DNA of 64,000 nucleotides from an uncultured Lachnospiraceae bacterium (GCA_947165025.1 CAMUYQ010000001.1:555940-619939), one strand, 5' to 3'; counted from the stretch's first letter, positions 8,782 to 17,302 are shown. Program-made: numbers and translations. Notes: generated from the letters alone by a model not told the origin.

Positions 8782-10263
8782 TCAAAGATCCTGCATTCTG
8801 TCCAGCATCTTGTCATATATGGGCTGATAAACGTCTTTGTTCTTTTCGGGTGCCATCGTTATGATGATATAGAAGAAATCCTTCTGCTGTCTCTCGTCAT
8901 ACCAGTATCCGGCACGATATCTCTCCCAGTAGCTGATCCCGCCTATCGTATCTCTGCAGTTGACCTCGTAATAGATAGCATTTTCTTCCGCAACAAAGTT
9001 CTCATCAAGAACCATTCTGCTGTCTACAGCCTTGAAATAGTCGTTTATTCCTCTGTCAACCCATTTCTTGAAGAGTTCCTGTACACCCTCAACGCTAAAG
9101 GATTCGGCCAGATCGCCTCCTGCATCTACCGGATCGACAAGGATCGATGCCCCGTTTTCATCTGCATATAAGTAGTATTCAAGATTGTCCGCCTGATTCT
9201 TTATAAACTGATCCTTCGGAACGATAAGTCCCATATGTATCTCATCTATCTCGAGCTTTCCGTCCGTATCATCCGAAGTGGGAGGATTATTGCCGGGAAC
9301 GGCAAGGGCGGTTCCCATATTCTTGTCCGCAAATGCATCTCTGACAGCAGCATTCTCTTCGGGTGTTTTTCCGCCGGCCTTTACATTGGCCATTACGATG
9401 AGTGCTGTCTCTTTGCTGCCGGCGTCGATCCATGATACAAATCCGCCGTTGCCTGCCGTCTCAGATTCATACGTACATTTGTATAAAAACTTTTTGGCAT
9501 CGTCAGCTTTGACATCCGTGCTGACTTCACCGGAGATCTTTGCATCAGGGATAAGCTCTTTGATCTTATCCGTACTTGCCTTTGTAAGGGCCTGCTGGAC
9601 CTTATCAGCCGGAATAAATGCTGCCGCACGGGATTTGGTCGTTGTCTCGCCGTTATCCGTCTTGTATGTGTCTATCACAACATCTATCCCTTTATCCGTA
9701 CCGAAATGGATCGTTACCTCGTTTTCATCCTTCTTTTCCTCAGTAACTTCCTTGTAAACGGTGTCGGGATAAGAAAACTTCAGATCGAATCCTTCCTCTT
9801 TTCCAACATACTCCGCGTTGAACTCAGTTGTTGCGGGATCAAAAGATCCGCTGCCGCCCTTTCCTTTTAAAGAAAATACAAGGATAAGAACGATCGCGAT
9901 CACCGCTACTGCACCTATTCCGATAAAGATCGGAAGCTTGGACTTCATCCCTGCATCCTGCGCAGATTTCTTAACCGGTTCCTTCTTTGCCTTAGGCTCA
10001 GCCTTTGACTGTGCCGGCGCACTGATCTTTCCTTCGGCAAGCTGCTTTTCCTGTTCCTCAAGTGCCTTCCGCTCTTCCTCGGCCTTGCGCTTGCGCTCCT
10101 CGACTTCAGCTTCCATACGGCGCACTTCGGCTTCTGCAGCCTCACGTTTTGCCTGCTCTTCGGCAGCCTTTCTGGCCGCTTCTTCTTCAGCCTGTTTCTT
10201 CTTCTTTGCCGACACGAACAGTGCCGATGTTTCTTCTTCGTTGTTCATAAATTCGTCACTCAT
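8782..10263 (-). CDS. Coiled-coil, single-pass membrane protein of the T7SS locus (paralogue 1)
   Basis: A 493-aa protein, first gene of the secretion operon. It has the same architecture as its downstream paralogue: a charged coiled coil at residues 18-75, a Pro/Lys/Ala linker to 107, a membrane segment at about 110-132, then a 360-aa outside domain ending in DVYQPIYDKMLDRMQDL (paralogue: EVYKSLFDKAMDRLQDI). The coil-coding DNA is nearly identical between the two genes while the outer domains have diverged, which suggests duplication followed by specialisation. The promoter lies 52-94 bp upstream. Function is unknown; it may assemble with EssC as a hetero-oligomer. Confidence 0.82.
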   Translation of the reverse strand: MSDEFMNNEEETSALFVSAKKKKQAEEEAARKAAEEQAKREAAEAEVRRMEAEVEERKRKAEEERKALEEQEKQLAEGKISAPAQSKAEPKAKKEPVKKSAQDAGMKSKLPIFIGIGAVAVIAIVLILVFSLKGKGGSGSFDPATTEFNAEYVGKEEGFDLKFSYPDTVYKEVTEEKKDENEVTIHFGTDKGIDVVIDTYKTDNGETTTKSRAAAFIPADKVQQALTKASTDKIKELIPDAKISGEVSTDVKADDAKKFLYKCTYESETAGNGGFVSWIDAGSKETALIVMANVKAGGKTPEENAAVRDAFADKNMGTALAVPGNNPPTSDDTDGKLEIDEIHMGLIVPKDQFIKNQADNLEYYLYADENGASILVDPVDAGGDLAESFSVEGVQELFKKWVDRGINDYFKAVDSRMVLDENFVAEENAIYYEVNCRDTIGGISYWERYRAGYWYDERQQKDFFYIIITMAPEKNKDVYQPIYDKMLDRMQDL

Positions 10264-10314
10264 TTTAAACTGCCCCCTGTTTAAAAAATTGGTGTTAGTG
10301 TTGTCACTTTGTAT

Positions 10315-10357
10315 ATTCTAAGATTCCCGACGGGGTTTTCATACATACTAAAAGTAT
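10315..10357 (-). promoter_or_regulatory. T7SS operon promoter with upstream activator-type dyad
   Basis: On the minus strand the dyad ATACT-TTT-AGTAT (10,345-10,357) is followed after exactly 24 bp by a -10 element TAGAAT (10,315-10,320), without a good -35. The dyad would centre near -43, a usual place for an activator. The same dyad, extended as TATACTTTTRGTATGTAT, and the same 24-bp gap occur before the lipoprotein gene at 11,226-11,268. Confidence 0.6.
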
Positions 10358-10378
10358 ACTTTTGAACCGGCCGTTACT

Positions 10379-11185
10379 TTAGAGTTCTTTTGTGATTTCA
10401 TCAGCCGTTTTGTATGCGGACGATCCCGTCTGTTCAAACCAGCCCGAGCCCTGCTCCGACTTGTAAGTGATCGTATTGAGTCCGTCATAATCGATCCTGA
10501 TCAGCGGCTCATGTTCCTTTGCGAATTTTGCAAATTCCTCATAGTACGTCTTCTCATCGGTTTCATTTCCGTTAACGGAGTATTTGCAGATCTCTTCATC
10601 ATCGGCATCCGTTTCAAGTGTGTCAGTCATTTCGGCCCTGAACACCTCGGAAAGCTTTCCGTCTTTGATCTCGTAAAACACATCCGTTGCACCCGCTATA
10701 CTGCCGCTTTCAAGGATGATGTTCTTTCCTTCGCAGTATGAAAGTGATGCGCCGTCAACACCCGTTATCGCACTTGCGAGCAGTACGCATTCTCCGTCAT
10801 GAACGGTATAGATAAAAGCGTTTTCCCGATCGAACGATCCGGCAGAATCGCTTGCGATAAGTTCCGGCACATCATCTTCATCGATATTTGCAAGCATGAA
10901 CTGATCCGCAAGCTTCTCAGATGTGAGGTCCTCTATCTGCTTAAGATAAACGGACGCATATGATCTTTCCTCTTTGACGGTCTCTTCCACGGATCCCTCA
11001 GTCTCTTCTTCAACGATCAGATCGCCTTTTCCTTCATCCGGGTCATCGACATTTTCTGTACTTTCAGCCGGGGATGCCGCATCAGCCGGTACCGATCCTG
11101 CCGTATCCGTATCATCGCAGGCGGCAAGGGATGCGATCATAAGACCGAGTCCGATGACTGTTAATAGTTTTCTGCATTTTCTCAT
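10379..11185 (-). CDS. Secreted lipoprotein upstream of the T7SS operon
   Basis: The start is placed at MRKCRKLLTVIG, which has a GGAGG site; an in-frame ATG further upstream lacks one. The protein is 268 aa with a lipoprotein signal peptide (LMIASLAAC, lipobox Cys near residue 23) and an acidic Ser/Asp/Glu linker (about 25-70). A globular domain of about 200 aa follows with an LANIDEDDVPELI block reminiscent of calcium-type or dockerin-like acidic loops. It would be anchored on the outer face of the membrane. It shares its promoter design with the secretion operon just downstream, so a role in the same process is likely. The family was not recognised. Confidence 0.78.
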   Translation of the reverse strand: MRKCRKLLTVIGLGLMIASLAACDDTDTAGSVPADAASPAESTENVDDPDEGKGDLIVEEETEGSVEETVKEERSYASVYLKQIEDLTSEKLADQFMLANIDEDDVPELIASDSAGSFDRENAFIYTVHDGECVLLASAITGVDGASLSYCEGKNIILESGSIAGATDVFYEIKDGKLSEVFRAEMTDTLETDADDEEICKYSVNGNETDEKTYYEEFAKFAKEHEPLIRIDYDGLNTITYKSEQGSGWFEQTGSSAYKTADEITKEL

Positions 11186-11201
11186 AATGACAATTCCTCC
11201 C

Positions 11202-11241
11202 AAAATAAAAACTGCTGTCTTTCTGATTCTAAAGACAGCAG
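11202..11241 (-). terminator. Intrinsic terminator after the response regulator gene
   Basis: Perfect 11-bp arms (CTGCTGTCTTT at 11,212-11,222 and AAAGACAGCAG at 11,231-11,241) with an 8-nt loop. On the minus strand they are followed by a T-rich tract. It ends the kinase/regulator operon. The -10 of the lipoprotein promoter lies in its loop. Confidence 0.8.
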
Positions 11242-11268
11242 CTTCGATTTGATACATACCAAAAGTAT
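11226..11268 (-). promoter_or_regulatory. Lipoprotein gene promoter, twin of the T7SS promoter
   Basis: The minus strand carries ATACT-TTT-GGTAT (11,256-11,268), then 24 bp, then TAGAAT (11,226-11,231). Spacing and flanking bases (TATACTTTT before, GTATSAAA after) match the secretion-operon promoter at 10,315-10,357. The probable binder is the LuxR-type regulator encoded immediately upstream. Confidence 0.6.
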
Positions 11269-11274
11269 AATTTT

Positions 11275-11886
11275 TCAGACGAGATATTTTCTTATATCCC
11301 CTCTCTTTTCTATCATCAGTTTTTCCTTGACGGATGCGACGAGCTTTTTTGTATATGGCATGGAGATGAAAAGGATCTCGCTTATCTCGCGGTCCGACCT
11401 GAACTCAGCCATAAGCTTTGCGACTTCGTGTTCTCTTTCTGTAAGCGGCTCGGACAGGGCTTCAAGCATATATTCGTTGAGCTGTCCCCTGACTTCCGCT
11501 TCGGAATAAAGTTCGAGATAATGCTGTATCCTTGCAAGAAGGACCTTGCCGGCAACAGGCTTTTTCAGATAATCGACAACATCCATCTCAAGACCTTTTA
11601 TCTCCGACTGTTCATCCGTCATTCCCGTCAGGAAAACTACCGGGATCGTTTTATATCTTTCGTTGCCCTTGATCCTTTTTAACACCTCATAACCGTCCAT
11701 GCCGTTCATCGTGATATCAAGAAGGATAAGCTGCGGCAGACGTGTGCCCTTTGCCATCGCAAGCGCCTCAAGTGCATCTTCACCGGATGTGAATGACATC
11801 ACATCGTAAAGCACCTGAAGCTGTCTGGCCATCAGGTTCAGCGTCTCGGAGTCGTCATCGATTATCATCACTCTTTTACGGTCCAT
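11275..11886 (-). CDS. Response regulator, receiver + LuxR/GerE-type HTH
   Basis: A 203-aa two-component regulator. Residues 1-125 form a receiver with acidic pair DDD at 9-11, phospho-acceptor Asp in LILLDITMNGMDG (about 57) and the Lys in YLKKP near 109. Residues about 148-203 form a C-terminal LuxR-like DNA-binding domain (LTEREHEVAKLMAEFRSDREISEILFISMPYTKKLVASVKEKL). The start codon overlaps the stop of the upstream kinase gene (TAATG), so translation is coupled and the two should be a cognate pair. Two copies of the dyad ATACTTTTRGTAT lie just downstream and are its best candidate targets, giving control of the lipoprotein and T7SS genes. The target link is inference. Confidence 0.9.
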   Translation of the reverse strand: MDRKRVMIIDDDSETLNLMARQLQVLYDVMSFTSGEDALEALAMAKGTRLPQLILLDITMNGMDGYEVLKRIKGNERYKTIPVVFLTGMTDEQSEIKGLEMDVVDYLKKPVAGKVLLARIQHYLELYSEAEVRGQLNEYMLEALSEPLTEREHEVAKLMAEFRSDREISEILFISMPYTKKLVASVKEKLMIEKRGDIRKYLV

Positions 11887-14027
11887 TATGCTTCCACGTC
11901 ATTCTTAAGCAGTGCAAGTCCGCGGCGTACCCTGTTATATTCTTCAACTATCGCACCGCTTACCATATCCGAAAAGCCCTTGTCTTTTCTAAGCTCATCC
12001 GCTTCCGCAAGCTGCGCAAGCAGGTAAGCTCCCACACCTCTTGCGATCGATTTGACGGAATGGATCTGCAGATAATACTCTTTCTCGGATCCTTTGCGTC
12101 TGATGACATCGATGTTCTCATCCGCATACTGTTCGAACAGTTCCGCCCTCATCATGAATTCATCGACATTTCCCGCATTGTTTTCAAGCGCGAGCTTAAG
12201 ATCGATACCGAGCGGCATGAGCGTATCCTGAAAGCTCTCGATGCGCGCCAGCGTCAGCTCGCTGCCTGCCTCGGATGAGAGCCATACGACTTTGTCGGGA
12301 ATGAACTTTGCGATCATGTCATACAGTTTTGAAGAACTGACGGGCTTTGGAAGGAAGCCCGAAAATCCCTTCGCCAGAAGTCTTTCCTCCACCCCGTTCA
12401 TGATGTCGGCTGTCAGCACGACTACCGGAGTATCAAAATCCGGATACTCACTTCTTATCTTCTCAAGTGTTTCCACACCATCCATTTTAGGCATGCGCAG
12501 ATCCATCAGAACAAGGTCGTATGATTTTATATCTATCATCTCGATAGCTTCAAATCCGTTCTCGACATCGTCTATCTGAACGAGAGCCGGTTCAAGGAAT
12601 CCCTCGATGACCTTACGGTTGAACTGGTTATCATCTACAACGAGTATCCTTGCATCGGGAGCGATGAACTGCTTTCCGGAATGATCTTCAGAAGCATCAG
12701 CTCCGTTTTCACCGCGCGATACTACCTTCTCTTTTGATGATTCACGCTGCGGTATCCTTACCGTGAACCTGGTGCCCTCACCGACAACACTTGTGCAGTC
12801 GATCACGCCACCAAGAGCATCTACCAGTTCCTTTACTATCGACAGTCCCAGACCGCTTCCGCTCGTCTCCCTGTAGATCGTCTGCGCACCTCTCTCGAAC
12901 GGCTTGAAGATGTTCTCAAGATATTCCTGTGCGATACCTATTCCTGTATCACTCACATTAATAACAAGATTGCCCTCTTCCATACGTGCGGAAAAAGAAA
13001 TGCTTCCCGCTCTCGTATACTTGACGGAATTACTCAGCAGATTGTTCGTGATCTTCCTGATGACATACTCGTCCCCGATAAGGTAGTCGGGAACATTTTG
13101 TGAAAGATCATAATCAAATGTAAGACCGCTTCGCTCAGCCTGCATCCGCCATGTTTTGGCAGTCTCGTCAAACAGATACTTTGTATCCCACGGCTCCTCG
13201 AGAAGTTCGATGCGTCCCGCCTCTATCCTTGTCAGATCGAGCATATCGTCTATGAGCGACATGAGTATACGGCTTGATACGTTACTGTCATTGACCCATT
13301 CCCTGATCTTTGCCGATGATGTATTTGAGACGATCATCTCATTCATCGCCATGATCGTGTTGAGCGGAGTTCTTATATCATGACTCATCTTTGCGAGAAA
13401 ATCACTCTTTGCACGGTTTGCGTCATCCGCCGCAAGAACGGCAACGTTCAGTTCCTGCTGCTTCTGTCTGTAAACGCGTATCTGAAGATACATTGTGAGC
13501 GCGAGTGAAACGGCAACAAGTGTCATATCGAGTATGACGCGGGTCATATAATTATGCTCATCAGTGTTAAGTGTCTGCGGATGATAATATGAATAAAGTA
13601 TGAGCGATACGTACCATATGAGTTCGATCGCGATCAGGATCGCCATCGCTGCACCGTCAAGAAGAAATGCGGTGAACACAACACCGAATATGAAAAATGC
13701 GGGGATACCGCTGTGATATCCTCCCTGGATAAAATACAGCGCAGTGAACAGCCCGATAAAGATGATAACGGCCGTGAGCGTCATCGCCATTTTATAATTT
13801 CCGGTCCTGTGGCAGTATACGATCAGTGCCCATGAGATGAACACTCCGGCAAGATCTGCCGCAACAACTGCCGGATTGTTTCCGGATATTGTATTTACGA
13901 CCGCAGTGATGATGCTTACAGCTATACCGCACAGGGCGAGTATGTTAAACGCCGCGACCTGTATCTCGGCGTCCCGGGGTACTATGTAATCTCTCGCACA
14001 TTTCATGAGAGCAATAAACTTTTTCAT
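11886..14027 (-). CDS. Membrane hybrid histidine kinase (HisKA-HATPase-REC-Hpt)
   Basis: A 713-aa sensor kinase. Residues 20-185 hold about six membrane helices forming an unnamed sensory module. The HisKA box is SHDIRTPLN with His near 216. The HATPase region includes NNLLSNSVKYT and DTGIGIAQE, with GSGLGLSIV. A receiver follows (LVVDDN, LVLMDLRMPKMDG), then a C-terminal Hpt domain (HSVKSIARGVGAYLL). This gives a full phosphorelay feeding the LuxR-type regulator encoded next. The start follows GGGAGATAATTC. A promoter with TATAAT and a 17-bp spacer lies upstream. Confidence 0.93.
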   Translation of the reverse strand: MKKFIALMKCARDYIVPRDAEIQVAAFNILALCGIAVSIITAVVNTISGNNPAVVAADLAGVFISWALIVYCHRTGNYKMAMTLTAVIIFIGLFTALYFIQGGYHSGIPAFFIFGVVFTAFLLDGAAMAILIAIELIWYVSLILYSYYHPQTLNTDEHNYMTRVILDMTLVAVSLALTMYLQIRVYRQKQQELNVAVLAADDANRAKSDFLAKMSHDIRTPLNTIMAMNEMIVSNTSSAKIREWVNDSNVSSRILMSLIDDMLDLTRIEAGRIELLEEPWDTKYLFDETAKTWRMQAERSGLTFDYDLSQNVPDYLIGDEYVIRKITNNLLSNSVKYTRAGSISFSARMEEGNLVINVSDTGIGIAQEYLENIFKPFERGAQTIYRETSGSGLGLSIVKELVDALGGVIDCTSVVGEGTRFTVRIPQRESSKEKVVSRGENGADASEDHSGKQFIAPDARILVVDDNQFNRKVIEGFLEPALVQIDDVENGFEAIEMIDIKSYDLVLMDLRMPKMDGVETLEKIRSEYPDFDTPVVVLTADIMNGVEERLLAKGFSGFLPKPVSSSKLYDMIAKFIPDKVVWLSSEAGSELTLARIESFQDTLMPLGIDLKLALENNAGNVDEFMMRAELFEQYADENIDVIRRKGSEKEYYLQIHSVKSIARGVGAYLLAQLAEADELRKDKGFSDMVSGAIVEEYNRVRRGLALLKNDVEA

Positions 14028-14059
14028 GAATTATCTCCCTTTAAGCTCATATAACAGAA

Positions 14060-14088
14060 ATTATACAACCTTGACGGCCTTATGACCA
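14060..14088 (-). promoter_or_regulatory. Promoter of the T7SS-linked kinase operon
   Basis: The minus strand has TGGTCA (14,083-14,088), a 17-bp spacer and TATAAT (14,060-14,065), about 33 bp before the kinase start. It is divergent from the Nudix-PgeF promoter. Confidence 0.45.
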
Positions 14089-14105
14089 TACGGGAAAAGA
14101 TTATG

Positions 14106-14121
14106 TGATATAATCGGCTAC
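14106..14121 (+). promoter_or_regulatory. Extended -10 promoter for leaderless Nudix-PgeF mRNA
   Basis: TGATATAAT (14,106-14,114) ends 7 nt before the ATG at 14,122, with no Shine-Dalgarno sequence between. Transcription would therefore start at or next to the A of the ATG. Confidence 0.5.
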
Positions 14122-15381
14122 ATGAACACCACACTATGTTACATAAAAAACGACAGGAATGAATATCTTCTCCTTCACCGCAACGCCAAGGAAAACGATC
14201 TTAACGAAGGAAAGTGGATCGGTGTGGGTGGCAAATTCGAGGAAGGCGAGACAGCCGACGAATGCCTGCTGCGTGAGGTGTATGAGGAGACAGGGCTTAC
14301 ACTTACACGGTACCATCTTCACGGAGTCGTTAAATTTATTTCGGACACATGGGAAGATGAAGATATGTACCTGTATTCCGCGGACGGTTTTACAGGTGCC
14401 CTGAAAGAAACTTGCACGGAAGGCAGCCTTGAATGGATCGCGGCAGATAAGGTGCTGTTACTGCCGACATGGGAAGGCGATAAGTATTTTATAGGACCGC
14501 TCATCAATGGCCGTGACAGGATCGACATGCTCGTTGAATATAAGGGGGATGAACTTGTCAGATGCGAAGATCTGACAGGGCCGGTAAACACTCTTAAGTC
14601 ATCTGTGATAACATGTTGCCACGGCTTTTCGACACGTACGGGTGGAGTCAGCGACGGAATGTTTGACTCACTTAATCTCGGAATGAACAGAGGCGACGAG
14701 CCGGCAAGAGTCACCGAAAACTGGAGACGTTTTCTTGATTCATGCGGTATTGGATACAGAAGATTCGTCTGCGGAAAACAGGTACACGAAAACACCGTTC
14801 ACATCGCAACCGAAAAAGACGCAAGATACGCCTATGAAAAATACCCCGACGACAGGGATCTGATCGAGTGCGACGGATACGTCAGTGCATGCTCCGATCT
14901 TCCGCTTGCGATCTTTACGGCAGACTGTGTACCGGTACTGATGCAGGATCCCGTAAAGGGTATAGTCGGTGCAATTCACTGCGGGTGGAGAAGCACTGTT
15001 TCGGATATAGAAAAGAATGCCGTGGATGCTTTCGTATCCCTTGGTGGCGATCCGTCGGATATACGTATCGCGATAGGACCTGCGATCGATAAATGCTGTT
15101 TTGAAGTGGGGGCGGAAGTTATCGATGCGGTACATGGTCTTCTCGGTGACGGAGCATCCGGCTTTTATGAAGAAGAAAAAAACAACACCGGAAAGTTCAT
15201 GCTCGACCTTCGCGGTGTTGTAAGATGCAGATTTATTCAACTTGGTGTATCGGCTGTCAATATCGAAAACGTCGGCGGGTGCACGATGTGTCATCCCGAA
15301 GACTATTATTCACACCGCGGAACAAAAGGTAACCGCGGAAGTCTTGCGTGCGTCATAATGAACCGTCGCGGACAGATCTGA
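14122..15381 (+). CDS. Nudix hydrolase-PgeF (laccase-domain) fusion protein
   Basis: A 419-aa two-domain protein. Residues 1-150 are a Nudix hydrolase resembling 8-oxo-dGTP or nucleotide diphosphatases, with a complete Nudix box at 37-59 (GKFEEGETADECLLREVYEETGL). Residues about 165-419 are a PgeF/YfiH laccase-domain protein with the metal-site signatures KQVHENTVH, FTADCVPVL and GAIHCGWRST. PgeF-family enzymes act on purine nucleosides or on misincorporated peptidoglycan amino acids. The fusion suggests nucleotide-pool cleaning followed by nucleoside breakdown; that link is inference. The last 29 bp overlap the convergent ECF gene. Confidence 0.92.
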   Translation: MNTTLCYIKNDRNEYLLLHRNAKENDLNEGKWIGVGGKFEEGETADECLLREVYEETGLTLTRYHLHGVVKFISDTWEDEDMYLYSADGFTGALKETCTEGSLEWIAADKVLLLPTWEGDKYFIGPLINGRDRIDMLVEYKGDELVRCEDLTGPVNTLKSSVITCCHGFSTRTGGVSDGMFDSLNLGMNRGDEPARVTENWRRFLDSCGIGYRRFVCGKQVHENTVHIATEKDARYAYEKYPDDRDLIECDGYVSACSDLPLAIFTADCVPVLMQDPVKGIVGAIHCGWRSTVSDIEKNAVDAFVSLGGDPSDIRIAIGPAIDKCCFEVGAEVIDAVHGLLGDGASGFYEEEKNNTGKFMLDLRGVVRCRFIQLGVSAVNIENVGGCTMCHPEDYYSHRGTKGNRGSLACVIMNRRGQI

Positions 15382-15883
15382 TCGCTCTGACATTTGACAG
15401 AACGGTTATCATCACGTTTCCGAGAACAAGGCAGACACCGCCCTGTATCGAGTTGCTTATGACAGATCCTGCTGCAGCAAGTCCGTATCCGAGCACGGTC
15501 GATTCATAGACGAAATATCCCGCTATCATGATAAGCTCCGCTATCACACTGCTTATAATGATCGCGGCAATGCGCGGGATATGATTTTTAATAAGTGAAG
15601 TACATACGATCGCAAATACGAACGCCATCAGGAATTTGATGACGGCCGTTCCCGGTGCATATGAAGCATATCCGAGAAGTATGTCGGCAAGCGCGCTTCC
15701 GACACCTGCTGCGAGCGCACCGTAAGGATTTCCGAGAAGCCATGCGGAAATAAGAACAACGCTGTCGCCTATGTTCACATAACCGTTCGTTCCTATTGTC
15801 GGAACCTTTATGATCATTGTTGCCACTGCAGTCATCGCGGCAAGCATCGCCGATATGACTATCATTCTGAAATTCTTTTCCAT
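15353..15883 (-). CDS. ECF transporter S component (substrate unknown)
   Basis: A 176-aa integral membrane protein with five to six helices. It is typical of the small substrate-binding S subunits that share an energy-coupling module. The N-terminus (MEKNFRMIVISAMLAAMTAVATMIIKVP) and the GYVNIGDSVVLISAWLLGNPYGALAAGVGSALADILLG segment fit the riboflavin/cobalamin-like ECF S superfamily (PF07155-type). No A or T subunit genes are nearby, so it probably uses a group II shared module. The gene starts 9 bp after purA on the same strand and should be co-transcribed, hinting at a purine-related or cofactor ligand (inference). Confidence 0.8.
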   Translation of the reverse strand: MEKNFRMIVISAMLAAMTAVATMIIKVPTIGTNGYVNIGDSVVLISAWLLGNPYGALAAGVGSALADILLGYASYAPGTAVIKFLMAFVFAIVCTSLIKNHIPRIAAIIISSVIAELIMIAGYFVYESTVLGYGLAAAGSVISNSIQGGVCLVLGNVMITVLSNVRAIRSVRDGSL

Positions 15884-15892
15884 TGTCCTGTC

Positions 15893-17194
15893 CTACTTTA
15901 CCGATATCGGGGACTTCCTGTAGATGATGTCATCTCTTGAAGGTCCGTTTGATATCATCGTGACCGGATATCCGATCTTCTTCTCAATAAACTCAATGTA
16001 TTTTCTGCAGTTCTCCGGAAGCTTTTCATATTCGCGTATTCCGGTAATATCGCACTTCCATCCGGGAAGAGTCTCATATACGGGCTTCGCGACACGAAGA
16101 AGTCTCGTTACCGGGAACTCATCAGTGATCTTGCCGTCTATCTCATATCCCGTACATACGGGGATCTCATCAAGATATCCGAGAACATCAAGCACCGTGA
16201 ACGCAACATCTGTCGTACCCTGCAGACGGCATCCGTACTTTGATGCCACGCAGTCAAACCATCCCATACGTCTGGGGCGTCCTGTCGTTGCACCGTATTC
16301 GCCTCCGTCTCCTCCGCGTTTACGAAGTTCGTCCGCAACCGCTTCATCCATTATCTCGCTTACAAATTCCCCGGCTCCGACCGAAGAAGAATATGCCTTG
16401 CAGACAGAGATGACCTGTTTTATCTCATAAGGAGGTATTCCGCATCCGACTCCGCCGTATGCAGCGATCGTATTTGACGATGTTACCATCGGATAAATAC
16501 CATGATCGCAGTCCTTGAGTGTTCCGAGCTGGCCCTCGAGAAGCACGGTCTTGCCGTCCTTTATAGCATCATGGAGATATGAAGCAACATCACATACATA
16601 AGGTGCTACCATTTCCTTGTACTTCATAAGGGTATCGTATGTTTCGTTAACATCTATAAGAGGTTTGTGATACAGATGCTCGAGGATCACGTTCTTCTGT
16701 ACCGTTACACTTTCTATCTTTTCCTTCAGGTTCTGCTCCGTATCCCACAGATCACTGACCTGGAAACCGATCTTTGCAAATTTGTCCGAATAAAACGGAG
16801 CGATACCCGACTTGGTCGATCCGAATGATTTTCCGGCAAGCCTCTCCTCCTCATATTCATCGAACTTTATATGGTAAGGCATTATGATCTGGGCTCTCTC
16901 GGAAATGAGGATTATCGGCTTCGGAACACCCTTTGCCACGATCCCTTCGATCTCACTTGTAAGGATCGGGATATTAAGTGCGACACCGTTTCCGATTATG
17001 TTTACGGTATTCTCATTGAACACTCCCGAGGGAAGTGTATGAAGAGCAAACTTTCCGTATTTGTTCTTTATCGTATGTCCCGCATTCGCACCGCCCTGAA
17101 ATCTTACGACAACATCGGCATTCTGTGCGAGCATATCGGTTATCTTTCCTTTGCCTTCGTCACCCCAGTTGGCACCGACAACAGCTTTGACCAT
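15893..17194 (-). CDS. purA: Adenylosuccinate synthetase PurA
   Basis: A 433-aa cytoplasmic enzyme that joins IMP and aspartate with GTP to give adenylosuccinate, the committed step to AMP. The N-terminal GANWGDEGKGK GTP-binding loop is the diagnostic motif. NAGHT and QGTTDVAFTVLDVLGY with GYEIDG complete the family pattern, and the length is normal. The second of two close ATGs is chosen because it has the better spacing from GGAGG. The gene has its own strong promoter and a hairpin-plus-T-tract in the 5' leader, and is followed by an ECF S-component gene. Confidence 0.97.
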   Translation of the reverse strand: MVKAVVGANWGDEGKGKITDMLAQNADVVVRFQGGANAGHTIKNKYGKFALHTLPSGVFNENTVNIIGNGVALNIPILTSEIEGIVAKGVPKPIILISERAQIIMPYHIKFDEYEEERLAGKSFGSTKSGIAPFYSDKFAKIGFQVSDLWDTEQNLKEKIESVTVQKNVILEHLYHKPLIDVNETYDTLMKYKEMVAPYVCDVASYLHDAIKDGKTVLLEGQLGTLKDCDHGIYPMVTSSNTIAAYGGVGCGIPPYEIKQVISVCKAYSSSVGAGEFVSEIMDEAVADELRKRGGDGGEYGATTGRPRRMGWFDCVASKYGCRLQGTTDVAFTVLDVLGYLDEIPVCTGYEIDGKITDEFPVTRLLRVAKPVYETLPGWKCDITGIREYEKLPENCRKYIEFIEKKIGYPVTMISNGPSRDDIIYRKSPISVK

Positions 17195-17218
17195 TATCAT
17201 ATCCTCCGTATCAAAAAA

Positions 17219-17255
17219 CTAAAAAAGGGTACCATAACCAAGCTATGGCCCCTTT
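17219..17255 (-). terminator. Intrinsic terminator inside the purA leader (possible attenuator)
   Basis: On the minus strand AAAGGGG-CCATA / TATGG-ta-CCCTTT arms are followed by TTTTTT. It lies between the purA promoter and its ribosome site. The flanking genes are divergent, so no upstream gene ends here. The hairpin starts only about 5 nt from the predicted transcription start. Confidence 0.55.
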
Positions 17256-17266
17256 GCCCGTAGAAA

Positions 17267-17295
17267 AATATACTCTATTGATAGGTGAATGTCAA
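17267..17295 (-). promoter_or_regulatory. Strong sigma-A type promoter of purA
   Basis: The minus strand has a perfect TTGACA (17,290-17,295), a 17-bp spacer and TATATT (17,267-17,272). Confidence 0.75.
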
Positions 17296-17302
17296 TGATA
17301 CC

